56,146 nt of DNA from Victivallaceae bacterium (GTDB lineage Bacteria; Verrucomicrobiota; Lentisphaeria; Victivallales; Victivallaceae): positions 1-56,146 of the forward strand of contig JAQULZ010000004.1 of NCBI GenBank assembly GCA_028718375.1. Reading direction: 5' to 3'. A program made the position numbers and the translations under genes. The notes under the pieces are model-generated. The model was not told the DNA's origin and searched no databases. It was given only the letters and a program-made list of their open reading frames with translations. Position 1 is the stretch's first letter; each line of letters starts with the position of its first letter. Shown piece after piece: positions 43,426-51,360 of the stretch.

Positions 43426-43774
43426 GTTCTTCGACAGTTTATGACATAAGGGAACCCCGCTTTTGTCAAGCATAAGCTGTTCGCTTCCGCTCTCTGTATA
43501 TAAGTTTTTCCACTTGACAGAAACGAGAACCCGACCGGCAAGGACTTCGCTTTCAGGGAAAAACAAACTGTTTGTTTTCCCTGAAACATATGGATTCCCC
43601 GTCCCGTGGAGTCATACCGTCAAGTCAAAAATTGTATAAATCACCGAAGGGGCGCGGCACAGCCGCGTTATGCCAGTTTTTTGCCTTTACTTTATGACGG
43701 AATGGGATAGTGAGAGTCGGTCTTTCAGGTTTTTCGCTTTTCGAACTCGTTTATGTCATAAACCGGCGAAGAAC
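43426..43774. repeat. Segment bounded by 24-bp inverted repeats (element C)
   Basis: 43426-43449 and 43751-43774 match as inverted repeats at 22 of 24 positions (GTTCTTCG-x-C-x-GTTTATGACATAA). Inside are a 15-pair hairpin at about 43552-43586 with one bulge (TTCAGGGAAAAACAAA / TTTGTTTTCCCTGAA) and CGCGGC-ACA-GCCGCG near 43652-43667. No gene is convincing. It may be a degenerate mobile element; no target duplication is evident. Confidence 0.45.
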
Positions 43775-43821
43775 TCTATATTTTTGATCGCAACTTGGTA
43801 TTAAATTGGAAAATAATCAAA

Positions 43822-44220
43822 ACCACCAGCTGAGCTGGTGGTATGCACCAGCCCTCTCTTTATGCCTTAGTATTCTTGCTGCCCGTAAACGGGTCAATGT
43901 ATTCTTTAAACGTCATTTGCTCCATTGCACAATCTTCGGCTAACTGATTTTTTATACTAATGAGCGATCAGTCATAGATAATGGCGATGGCGGATTTTGA
44001 GATGGATTTTGGTTATAAACCGCAGAGCGATATAGAGTATCGCGCGAGGATTTATGGCAAAAATCGGCTCAAAAGAACCGTCGAAATGTCTATGAATGAG
44101 AACGAATTGGTATTAAGTTATTTTTGACGCGGTTGGCGAACCTGCGTTAATATAACTTAGGAGGTTTTTCCTGCCTGCTTGTATCTGAAGATTTTTAGCT
44201 ACTCTCCGGCTAAGCCGGAG
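43822..44220 (-). mobile_element. Hairpin-bounded relic of an insertion element, interrupted by family A copy 3
   Basis: Perfect tri-loop hairpins stand at both ends: ACCACCAGC-TGA-GCTGGTGGT (43822-43842) and CTCCGGC-TAA-GCCGGAG (44204-44220). Such subterminal hairpins are typical of IS200/IS605-type or palindrome-associated elements. Removing the family A element and one TTA joins a minus-strand frame RFANRVKNN-LKNQLAEDCAMEQ-MTFKEYIDPFTGSKNTKA that stops at 43860. It looks like the C-terminus of a transposase that has lost its main part. The family assignment is a guess. Confidence 0.45.
43955..44112 (+). mobile_element. 158-bp MITE-like element (family A), copy 3
   Basis: Identical by eye to copy 2 and different from copy 1 at three positions. 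TTA flanks it on both sides (43952-43954 and 44113-44115). It has landed in the relic element at 43822-44220. Confidence 0.8.
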
Positions 44221-44242
44221 GTATTTTTGCCCTCAAGGAGGA

Positions 44243-44276
44243 CAAAAAAAGCCGATGCTTGTTCAAGGCATCGGCT
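44243..44276 (-). terminator. Rho-independent terminator
   Basis: On the minus strand GCCGATGC and GCATCGGC (44251-44275) form a perfect 8-pair stem followed by seven T (44244-44250). It lies about 28 bases after the stop of the surface-repeat gene. Confidence 0.9.
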
Positions 44277-44302
44277 CGGATGATTTCAGCGATTCCGAAT
44301 GG

Positions 44303-44866
44303 TTATTTTTTCTTCGGTGCAACCGGGGCTTGTTCAGCGCGGATTTCGTCGGCGCTCTTGAACGTGTCCTTGCCGAAGTTGACGAGGAATGAGAACGGCC
44401 AGAGTCCGTCTTTGTTCAGGTTGATGAGCCCCAGTTGGAATTTCGCATTCGTACTGGAGTTGACGATCCCGATCTGCCACCCTCTTTGGCCGGCGGAATT
44501 GACGATCCCGATCTGGCTGCCCTGAACGAGCCCGCAGCAGACGTTTACCAGAGAAATCTGGGTGCCGGATATTTTTTTGGACAGGTCGACACAGCTCAGT
44601 TGGAGGCCTTCGACATTATCGGTTGCCGCGCAGAACAAAGCGAATTCCACCCCGCGGACATATCCTTTCCCGAAAGAGATAGGCATACCCAATCTGCAGC
44701 CGCGGACATTGGCGGTTTCCATTGAAGTCGGAAGTCCGAACCAGATACCGAGATCCATGGCGCTCCATTCTTCCGGCGGCGGAGCGGCCGGAGCGGCCTT
44801 GGGAGCCGCAGCCATCGTTACCAGACCCAAACTCAATACAAACATCGTAATTAACAGTTTTTTCAT
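44303..44866 (-). CDS. Exported protein with LA_2272-like surface repeats
   Basis: The protein has 187 residues and a signal peptide (MKKLLITMFVLSLGLVTMAA), followed by an Ala/Pro-rich linker. The rest consists of beta-type repeats of about 16-22 residues with the core G-x-Q-I-[GS]-[IL]-V-N: ISGTQISLVN, VQGSQIGIVNS, GWQIGIVNS and FQLGLINLN. Such repeats are seen in the LA_2272 surface-repeat family. It ends with a lysine cluster (APKKK). Probably a secreted or surface beta-helix protein of unknown role. It has its own terminator. Confidence 0.7.
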   Translation of the reverse strand: MKKLLITMFVLSLGLVTMAAAPKAAPAAPPPEEWSAMDLGIWFGLPTSMETANVRGCRLGMPISFGKGYVRGVEFALFCAATDNVEGLQLSCVDLSKKISGTQISLVNVCCGLVQGSQIGIVNSAGQRGWQIGIVNSSTNAKFQLGLINLNKDGLWPFSFLVNFGKDTFKSADEIRAEQAPVAPKKK

Positions 44867-45119
44867 TTTAAATTCTCCTTCTGAAATTAACCGTACGTTA
44901 ATACACTTCTCACTAAAAATTCATAAACACGCCAAAAAAACGTTCCTGATATAAATTTCCTCCTTTAAAATTAATTGGTAACTGTTAACAACGCGTATTC
45001 CAAAAAATTTAATAATACGCAAATCCGTAGAGAAATTCTCTCCACACTATAATACAATAATACCTGAAAACTTAAAATTCAAATTTTATTGCAATCTTTG
45101 AGTATTTTTTAATTTCTGC
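44867..45119. other. AT-rich intergenic region
   Basis: About 250 bases of AT-rich sequence. It must hold the minus-strand promoter of the surface-repeat gene; a near-palindrome TTAACCGTACGTTAA lies near 44888-44902. No gene or repeat shared with the rest of the window is seen. Confidence 0.35.
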
Positions 45120-45147
45120 TTGAATTCGGTTTAAAGCCGGTTATAAT
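45120..45147 (+). promoter_or_regulatory. Sigma-70 type promoter of tRNA-Gln
   Basis: TTGAAT (45120-45125) and a perfect TATAAT (45142-45147) are 16 bases apart, 20 bases before the tRNA. Confidence 0.75.
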
Positions 45148-45167
45148 AGGTGCTGCTTAAAAAATCC

Positions 45168-45241
45168 AGTCCCGTGGTGTAATGGCAGCACAAGTGATTC
45201 TGGTTCATTTAGTCAAGGTTCGAATCCTTGCGGGACTGCCA
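45168..45241 (+). tRNA. tRNA-Gln (anticodon CUG)
   Basis: The cloverleaf folds completely: acceptor AGTCCCG (45168-45174) pairs with CGGGACT (45231-45237), the D arm contains GTGTAATGGCAGCAC, the anticodon loop TTCTGGT places CTG at positions 34-36, and the T arm is CAAGG-TTCGAAT-CCTTG. The discriminator G and CCA are encoded. The CUG anticodon reads CAG (Gln). Confidence 0.95.
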
Positions 45242-45357
45242 GTTTTCCTTAAAATTCAAATACTTTTATTCTGCATTTTGCTTTTGTTTTGCTAAGCGGC
45301 GGCTATATTAAAAAGATATTGATCTTTAACGCACTTAAAATCGGTTGAAGGAAAAAT

Positions 45358-45804
45358 ATGCGCTGCCCCAAGTGCAATTGTCAGGATGATAAAGTAGTCG
45401 ATTCCCGTTCCGTCCGCGATGGTGACGGGGTGCGGCGGCGGCGTGAATGCCTGAATTGCCGGCATCGGTTCACCACTCATGAAGGCATTATCCATGCCGA
45501 ATTGAAAATCATCAAGAAAAATAATATTCGGGAAGATTTCGATAAGGACAAGCTGCGGCGCGGCATTGAGAACGCTTGTTACAAGCGTCCGATAAATTCC
45601 GAAACCATCGACCAGGTGCTGGAGGACCTTTACAGCACCATCCAGGAGAAATACGATAAAGAAGTTCCCAGTTCGGAAATCGGCAATTACGTTATGGAAG
45701 CCCTCAAAAAAATTGATCATGTCGCCTATGTGCGTTTTGCCTCCGTATACCGGAAATTCAAGGATGTGGATGAATTCATCGAGGAAATCAGGGCTTTGAA
45801 ATAG
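45358..45804 (+). CDS. nrdR: Transcriptional repressor NrdR
   Basis: NrdR senses ATP/dATP and represses ribonucleotide reductase genes. The 148 residues have the zinc ribbon (Cys3, Cys6, Cys31, Cys34 in MRCPKCNC and CLNCRHRF), the basic strand GVRRRRE, and an ATP-cone domain from about residue 49 (IIKKNNIREDFDKDKLRRGI). The end DVDEFIEEIRALK is typical. A second ATP-cone gene follows 3 bases after its stop. Confidence 0.97.
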   Translation: MRCPKCNCQDDKVVDSRSVRDGDGVRRRRECLNCRHRFTTHEGIIHAELKIIKKNNIREDFDKDKLRRGIENACYKRPINSETIDQVLEDLYSTIQEKYDKEVPSSEIGNYVMEALKKIDHVAYVRFASVYRKFKDVDEFIEEIRALK

Positions 45805-45807
45805 GTT

Positions 45808-46767
45808 ATGATAAAATTGGCGGACACTTCGATTATGCTTACGGATGCGGAAGGCGTGACGAGCGTTTTCGATCCTGACCGGCTGCAGAGCCGGATTATC
45901 CGGAGTTTCCTGGCCGCCGGGATTACCGAAAGCTGCCTGGCGGACGACATCAGTTTGGCGGTGGAGTTTTCCTTGCGCAAAAGCAAACGGAAGGAAAAAA
46001 TTTTCACGTTTTCCGAAATCAACAATGTGGTTGTCCGGATTCTGAAAGATACCGGGTTTCCTGAAATCGCGGCGATTTACGAACGCAGCAATACGTGTTC
46101 CAGAATGACGGTCGATCCGGAATTCAATACGATCCGGAAACTGTTCCGGAAGCATTTGGGAATAAATCACGCTTCCCTGGACGACATTTGCGGCAAAGTT
46201 ATCGCCGCCGCCCGGCAGTTGGGGATAAAAAATGCGGCGCCGGGATTGTTCGTCGAACTGGCCAAACATTATGAAAGCGCGGATTTCTCCGACACCGATA
46301 TTGAACCGGTCTCGCTGGCGGCCTGGGAACAGGATAACCGCTGGCTGGTTTCGACGCAAGCCATTGCCCGGGAGCTGGCGGTTTCGGCGCGCGGTCTGGC
46401 CGAGGCCGGGGTCATCCGGTTGATCGGAGTGAGCAGCATGTTTCCTTCGATCCGGGTATTTTTCATGATCAACGAATTCTGCCGTTTTCACGGGCTGGGC
46501 GGACCGCTGACCGAGATGGTGCTGATGCCCTATCTGTTTTCCGCGGGAAAGGCGGTTGACAACTGTATTACCACCATCGAGCGTTTGGCGGCCGAGCAGG
46601 CCGCCGGGAAAGACTTGCCGATTTTTTTAACGATTCCGGATATGTCGAGTTTCGCCGTGCAGTTGCTGGAGGCTTCCTGGCCGGAGGCGGAAAACGACTG
46701 CCGCGAGATGATTGCGCCGCTCTGCAATTCGCTCACCCGTCCCCTGTTCAAGTTAAAACTTTCTTAA
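45808..46767 (+). CDS. ATP-cone domain protein of unknown function
   Basis: A protein of 319 residues whose first 95 resemble an ATP-cone: TDAEGVTSVFDPDRLQSRII, then FTFSEINNVVVRILKDTGFP and AAIYERSN. The remaining 220 residues are mostly helical and match nothing I know; they have neither the reductase active-site cysteines nor a zinc ribbon. Starting 3 bases after nrdR, it is surely co-translated, so a role in sensing nucleotides or modulating NrdR or the reductase is likely. The final codon pair reads TCT-TAA, and the last A of the stop abuts a solo 13-base end of the family B element, so the C-terminus may have been changed by an insertion. Confidence 0.65.
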   Translation: MIKLADTSIMLTDAEGVTSVFDPDRLQSRIIRSFLAAGITESCLADDISLAVEFSLRKSKRKEKIFTFSEINNVVVRILKDTGFPEIAAIYERSNTCSRMTVDPEFNTIRKLFRKHLGINHASLDDICGKVIAAARQLGIKNAAPGLFVELAKHYESADFSDTDIEPVSLAAWEQDNRWLVSTQAIARELAVSARGLAEAGVIRLIGVSSMFPSIRVFFMINEFCRFHGLGGPLTEMVLMPYLFSAGKAVDNCITTIERLAAEQAAGKDLPIFLTIPDMSSFAVQLLEASWPEAENDCREMIAPLCNSLTRPLFKLKLS

Positions 46768-46780
46768 TACCGAATTGCAT
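46768..46780. repeat. Solo end of the family B mobile element
   Basis: TACCGAATTGCAT is identical to the outer 13 bases of one end of the element at 705-971 (TACCGAATTGCATTC...). It lies at the stop codon of the ATP-cone gene, between convergent genes. No second end is nearby, so it would be a remnant of an excision or deletion. Confidence 0.45.
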
Positions 46781-46803
46781 ACCTTATGTCTAAAGAAGTC
46801 AAA

Positions 46804-47592
46804 TTATTTTTTGACGGATAGTTCTGTAAAAACTTTTTGCGTTCCTGATTTGGCGGACTGGGCGGGCTGAACAGCTTTGGCGGCAGCAGGTTCCAGCGCT
46901 TTACGGAAAGCGTCGATGCAGAACAGATTTTCAACCGCCTGTTTAGTGGCCGCGGTATAATTGGTTTGCGCAAAAACGGGGGCGTTTTTTTGGGCCTCAT
47001 CGGCACAGGGAACGACCCGCCTTCCCCAGGCAATGAAATAACGCAGCGGTTGCACTTGGGAGTTTTTTGAATTCGGCACGTCCGCGACGGCGACGACGAG
47101 GCTGACGTCGTAGGCCGCCTGTTTTTTCAGCGGCAGGTACAGTGAGCGGTCGCTGTACATTTCCAGGAAAATCATTTTGTCGATCCGGCGGCGTATCCGT
47201 TTCGTACTGAGGTATTCAATCTCCACCACGGGATAGCCGTTGGCGCGCAGCGCCTCCGCCAGCAGGGTTCTGAATTTACCGGTCGACGCGAGGAGGGCCG
47301 GGATGTCAAGGTTCAGCCCGCTGCCCGCGTAGGCTTTCATGCAGCTTTGCCATAACATTACCGCCGGGATGTTGCTTTTTGCCTGACTGACGGTGGAGGC
47401 TTTCAGGAGATTCTGCAGCAAAACGGTATTCGCATTGCAGTCGATATAACAACCGGCCGAAGTGTTATAAGATTTGCCGGTTTTCTGATAGTGCGGAATA
47501 TCCGTCAGGGTGATTTTCGGGGCGGCACACCCGGAAATCAGCAGCAGTATCACTGCCGCCGCCGGGACTAAGGTTAAGGCAATGGTGCTCAT
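46804..47592 (-). CDS. Lipoprotein of unknown function
   Basis: The protein has 262 residues with a lipoprotein signal: hydrophobic stretch, then ISGCAAP (lipobox Cys at about 22). The mature protein includes LLAEALRANGYPVVEIEYLS and YFIAWGRRVVPCADEAQKN, but no family I recognise. The C-terminus is Ala/Gln/Lys-rich. Its ATG overlaps the stop of the preceding lipoprotein gene (47589) by 4 bases, so it belongs to the same envelope operon and its product probably acts with that protein. Confidence 0.7.
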   Translation of the reverse strand: MSTIALTLVPAAAVILLLISGCAAPKITLTDIPHYQKTGKSYNTSAGCYIDCNANTVLLQNLLKASTVSQAKSNIPAVMLWQSCMKAYAGSGLNLDIPALLASTGKFRTLLAEALRANGYPVVEIEYLSTKRIRRRIDKMIFLEMYSDRSLYLPLKKQAAYDVSLVVAVADVPNSKNSQVQPLRYFIAWGRRVVPCADEAQKNAPVFAQTNYTAATKQAVENLFCIDAFRKALEPAAAKAVQPAQSAKSGTQKVFTELSVKK

Positions 47593-49265
47593 TTTTCCTC
47601 TTTTTTCATGTTGCCGACGAAACCGTCATGGATGGCGGCTTCACCGGCTGACAGTTCGTCACCGGACAGCTTGCCGTCCTTATTCCGGTCGTAAAGCTCC
47701 GTCAGCTTTTTCTTCGCTTGACTGCGTTCCGTTTCGGACAACTCCCCGTCGCCGTTCGCGTCGACCGCGTTGACGGTGACGCTCGCGAACTCGTTGATGA
47801 TCCGCTGATCCGGGCTGTAACCGTAGTTCCGGAAAATCTGATCCATATCCAGCTCCGGCGGCCGGAAATGAAAAACCCGGCAGACGTCATTATCCTGAAC
47901 GGACAGTTTCGCGGCCGAAGAGCCCAGCGGCAGCGCCCGGTACCAGCGCCGGATTTCGATGGCGTGTTCACCCGGCGGCAGTTTCAGCGGGACAATGGCG
48001 AACGAATGCGGCAGATTTTCCCAATGCCGGATATCCGACCTGGCAGACATGACCATGGCCGTACCTTTTATTGCCGCCCCGGTGAGCGCCATACCTAAAC
48101 CCAGAACGGGGATAGCCGCGGCCGCGCCGGACCCGGCAATCAGGATGTCGGCGGTATTGTTGGCGGTTTTTTTCATGTTGGCTTTATCTTTCAATATCTG
48201 ATCCATGGTGCGGGCGCCGCGGGTGCGGGCCTGGTGATTAATATCGCCGAAGCCGTAGAACGGATCATACTCCCGGCCGTCGATGAAGATCGAACAGGGA
48301 TCGAGGTAAGAGATAATGCCTTCCCGGATGAGGCGCTGTTCCCCGTATTCGCCTTCCCGGAACATGTCCGGCGGCAAACCGCACCAGATAACGATCAGGG
48401 TATTGAAATCCAGCGGAGTGAACTGAGCGGTCGAGGCTTTTGCCCAGGCCACGGCGTCATGCAGGTCGTTTTTGCTGATTTTATCGTCCTTCAGCGATCG
48501 GGTCAGCCAGGTTTCGATTTGTTCCCGGGAAGCGACGACGCACAGCCCGCGCAGCAGTTTGGCCGGCGGCTGCGACAGCTTGTTTTGACGTTTGCGCTCA
48601 CTGTATACCCGGTACAATTCGCGGGCGAAGATTTTCGCTACCGGTTCATTCTGAATAAAAGAATTGAAAGTTTTTTCCAGCAGCTGGTCCCGCAGGGTGA
48701 ACTCCTTCCGGAGCGCATAACATTTGGCACCCAGTAATTGCAGCAGGGCATAGTCAACCTTGTACTGGTTGGTTTTGCTGTCGGTGTCGGCCAGCAGACC
48801 GCTTTTCACCGCGGCCAGCGCGTTATCCGGATCGCCCCGGTCCAAAAACGACATCGCCAGCAGAAGATACAGACTGCACCGTTCATACGGTTCGCCCTTA
48901 TAGACTTTTTCCGCCTCGTTTCCCCAAACGCTCGCCGCCCGCCGTTCGCTGCTTTCATCGTAAAGCCCCGCCAGCGACGCCTGGGTCAGCATCAGCATCT
49001 GATGGGCTTTCTCCTTCTCGCCGGCCAGCAGGTAGATACTGGACAGTTCACTCTGGTAAAGCGGCTGATTGACCGTCCGCTCCAGACACAGGGGCTGGAT
49101 TATTTTTTCCGCTTTGGCGTAATCCGCCTTTTTAAAATAATCCCGCCCGGTGTCGGCGACCTGTTCCATTTTGTTCAGTTCGGACTGGCTTTTGTATACC
49201 ACTTTGGACGAGGTACAGCCGGTCAGCAGAATAATCCCGATCCAACTCAACAACGCATTTTTCAT
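47589..49265 (-). CDS. Lipoprotein with TPR-like region and EF-hands (COG3014-like)
   Basis: ATG 49265 follows AAGGA; 558 residues. The lipobox is LLTGCTSS. A helical TPR-like part (about 40-300) is followed by a glycine-rich hydrophobic stretch (IPVLGLGMALTGAAIKGTAM) and the segment DIRHWENLPHSFAIVPLKLPPGEH, which recalls COG3014 lipoproteins that often accompany LpoB-type genes. The C-terminus has two EF-hand loops (DANGDGELSETE and DRNKDGKLSGDE), so it may bind calcium. It overlaps the next lipoprotein gene. Confidence 0.7.
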   Translation of the reverse strand: MKNALLSWIGIILLTGCTSSKVVYKSQSELNKMEQVADTGRDYFKKADYAKAEKIIQPLCLERTVNQPLYQSELSSIYLLAGEKEKAHQMLMLTQASLAGLYDESSERRAASVWGNEAEKVYKGEPYERCSLYLLLAMSFLDRGDPDNALAAVKSGLLADTDSKTNQYKVDYALLQLLGAKCYALRKEFTLRDQLLEKTFNSFIQNEPVAKIFARELYRVYSERKRQNKLSQPPAKLLRGLCVVASREQIETWLTRSLKDDKISKNDLHDAVAWAKASTAQFTPLDFNTLIVIWCGLPPDMFREGEYGEQRLIREGIISYLDPCSIFIDGREYDPFYGFGDINHQARTRGARTMDQILKDKANMKKTANNTADILIAGSGAAAAIPVLGLGMALTGAAIKGTAMVMSARSDIRHWENLPHSFAIVPLKLPPGEHAIEIRRWYRALPLGSSAAKLSVQDNDVCRVFHFRPPELDMDQIFRNYGYSPDQRIINEFASVTVNAVDANGDGELSETERSQAKKKLTELYDRNKDGKLSGDELSAGEAAIHDGFVGNMKKEEK

Positions 49266-49570
49266 TATTTTATCCTTACCCAACCGCCGGTTCTGTCAAA
49301 AGTTTTGACTCACTTTATCGCCGCTTTTTTTATCAACGGCCAAAATCGTATAAACCGTAAGGAGCTCGATTTTGTGCCTTGACAAGAAAGCGGCAATAAA
49401 GTAATGTCATACGTCTGAATCCGGCTCGAATGCTAATAAAAACAAGCGCCGCAAGCGGCTTACTTTCGCCTGACCACTAAAATCCATTTTTTAGTGGTCA
49501 GGCGACCAGCGTTTTCCGCCGCTGGATCACGGAGGCGTTGCATCCGCCTTTTTTTCCTTTTATTTTCGTG
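49266..49570. other. Gene-free stretch with hairpins inside the lipoprotein operon
   Basis: About 300 bases split the four lipoprotein genes. At 49467-49504 lies a perfect 16-pair hairpin (CGCCTGACCACTAAAA and its complement, six-base loop). Directly after come CCAGCG/CGCTGG (49506-49525) and AGGCG-TTGCATC-CGCCT followed by a T-run (49533-49557), terminator-like on the plus strand. The GCGACCAG lead repeats the unit at 32049-32093. Confidence 0.55.
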
Positions 49571-50050
49571 TCAGTCTTCCGAAATGATGATCTGATAGTC
49601 CCGGACCCCTTTCACCGGCGAAACGAAACTCAAATCCCGGGTATCCCCGCGCCGGATGACCACCGGCTGCTTGTTAGTCCGGAAAACCGGCGCCGTCCTG
49701 GCACCCTGTCCGGTTATCGGCTCCCGGTAAAACACGGTCTGGACGTAAATAGTACAATCCTTGCTGCCCGGATCCCACCAATGGCTGCCGCTGATATTTC
49801 TGAGTCCGACTTTGACTTCCGGCAATCCGGCGGCGTTGTCGGTCAATTTGGAATAGGTTACCCGCAGGTAATCTTCCGCCGAGCGGGTACCGAAAATGAC
49901 GTAGCGATCCGGACGGACAACGACGATTTTGCCTTCCTCAGCGAGATCGGCGGCGGATTCCGGTTTCAGGTTGGTAGTTGCCTTGCAGCCGCTCAGCGCC
50001 AGCAGCGCCGCCAGCGCCGGCACCAGCAATTCCGATAATTTATTTTTCAT
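49571..50050 (-). CDS. YcfL-like (DUF1425) lipoprotein
   Basis: The protein has 159 residues with the lipobox LALSGCKAT. The mature part reads LPEVKVGLRNISGSHW, YVQTVFYREPITGQGARTA and PVVIRRGDTRDLSFVSPV, fitting the YcfL pattern of an immunoglobulin-like domain with aromatic strands. In E. coli ycfL precedes lpoB; here the order is LpoB-like, then YcfL-like. ATG 50050 has AAGGAGG upstream. Confidence 0.65.
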   Translation of the reverse strand: MKNKLSELLVPALAALLALSGCKATTNLKPESAADLAEEGKIVVVRPDRYVIFGTRSAEDYLRVTYSKLTDNAAGLPEVKVGLRNISGSHWWDPGSKDCTIYVQTVFYREPITGQGARTAPVFRTNKQPVVIRRGDTRDLSFVSPVKGVRDYQIIISED

Positions 50051-50068
50051 GAACCACGGCCTCCTTTT

Positions 50069-51205
50069 TTATTGATAGACGATGCCGGTTGCCGACGATT
50101 TCTTGACTTCGTAGCCGTCCTCCCACACCACTTCATTGGATTCGGGAGAAACCAGCTGCATGGTGATCAGCAGATAGTCGGCGACTTTGCCTTCCTGTTT
50201 TTTGGTCAGGCTGGTGATTTCGCCGGACAGGATGAATTTGGCTTTTTCGGTGCCTTCGGTAATCTTCTTTTCGATCACGAACAGTTTTTCGAAAACCGCC
50301 ATTTTATCTTGGGCGCTGACGACCAGCAGATTGAGCTTTTTCGTCACATTCGGGTTGGCACGCAGGTTGGCCGAAGCCTGAATCTGTTTGAAAAGTTCCG
50401 GCTCATTCAGGAAAATGTCCTGATTGACCAGGTTTATCTGAATCCCGGAGTTTTTATTGACGGGGCGCTGATAAACTTCCAGGCTTTTACCTTCCTTGAT
50501 CCGTTTATTCATCACGCCGATATATTCGGCCAGATTGACCATGCCTTCCTTTTTCATTCCGACCGCGATGAACTGTCCGGTAAGCAGATAATCCGCTCCC
50601 GCCACGGTACCGGGCATGGTAAAGACTACTTTACCCTTGGAAGCCTCGACGATCTTATTCCGCAGCAGCGCGGTTGCGCTGTCTGCATTCATGCCGACCA
50701 GGTTTGTATTCAGGACGGGGATAACGGCCAGGCGCAGTTGTTTTTTGCTGTTACTTACGAGATAAGACTGGACGAACTGTTCGGCCACCGCATCCAGACT
50801 GGCGTCAACTTCGTCTTCCCGGCGGTTTTCCAGAATTTCATGGCGGGTTTTGCGGGCGTTGTTCTGCTGCGAGAAAAACCGCACCCGGCCCTGCGAATAG
50901 CGGTTTAATTCCAGCCGCAGTTTTTTCATGAAAATATTGGTATCCACGACGAACCGCGAACTGTTCTTCATCGGCGCAATGGCGATCCGGGTTACCCCGG
51001 CATTATTAGCGACGGCCGGCAGCGCCAGCACCGCCGGCCCCATTTTCTGAGCCACGGTTCTCACTTCATTACTGCCGACTCCTCCCTCGATTACCTCCGA
51101 GTCGACGTCAACGATGCCGTGGCTGGACACCTGGGGCGTGGAACATCCGGAAAAAACGATTACGGACAAACTTACCGACAGCAGAAACATTAATTTGCGG
51201 CTCAT
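50069..51205 (-). CDS. LpoB-like penicillin-binding protein activator
   Basis: LpoB is an outer-membrane lipoprotein that activates PBP1b. The 378 residues are about twice the E. coli length. The lipobox is IVFSGCSTP (Cys20). A first LpoB-like half has RIAIAPMKNSSRFVVDTNIF and LELNRYSQGRVRFFS; a second has LRLAVIPVLNTNLVG and GADYLLTGQFIAVG. The C-terminal LITMQLVSPESNEVVWEDGY is the LpoB signature. It may be a duplicated form or an LpoB with an inserted CsgG-like part. The start follows GGAGG. It opens the envelope lipoprotein operon. Confidence 0.8.
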   Translation of the reverse strand: MSRKLMFLLSVSLSVIVFSGCSTPQVSSHGIVDVDSEVIEGGVGSNEVRTVAQKMGPAVLALPAVANNAGVTRIAIAPMKNSSRFVVDTNIFMKKLRLELNRYSQGRVRFFSQQNNARKTRHEILENRREDEVDASLDAVAEQFVQSYLVSNSKKQLRLAVIPVLNTNLVGMNADSATALLRNKIVEASKGKVVFTMPGTVAGADYLLTGQFIAVGMKKEGMVNLAEYIGVMNKRIKEGKSLEVYQRPVNKNSGIQINLVNQDIFLNEPELFKQIQASANLRANPNVTKKLNLLVVSAQDKMAVFEKLFVIEKKITEGTEKAKFILSGEITSLTKKQEGKVADYLLITMQLVSPESNEVVWEDGYEVKKSSATGIVYQ

Positions 51206-51360
51206 GGAAGCCTCCGGGTTTGGTGGTATGTTCGATTAAACCTGCCCGCCCTTAAAGGCATAAAAATCCCGGCGAGCGGACTTCGAAAGAAGCTACACTG
51301 CCAAGTGCCATTGTCAAGTGGAATATTGAGGATAAGGCGAAAAAAACATTAAAAAATAAG

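Noticed and set aside
43389..43589. A 66-codon minus-strand open frame near the prs leader
   Set aside because: It lies across the hairpins of element C, lacks a ribosome site and has no recognisable motif.
45292..46491. A 399-codon minus-strand open frame over nrdR and the ATP-cone gene
   Set aside because: nrdR is unmistakable on the plus strand; this frame has no motif and no ribosome site.
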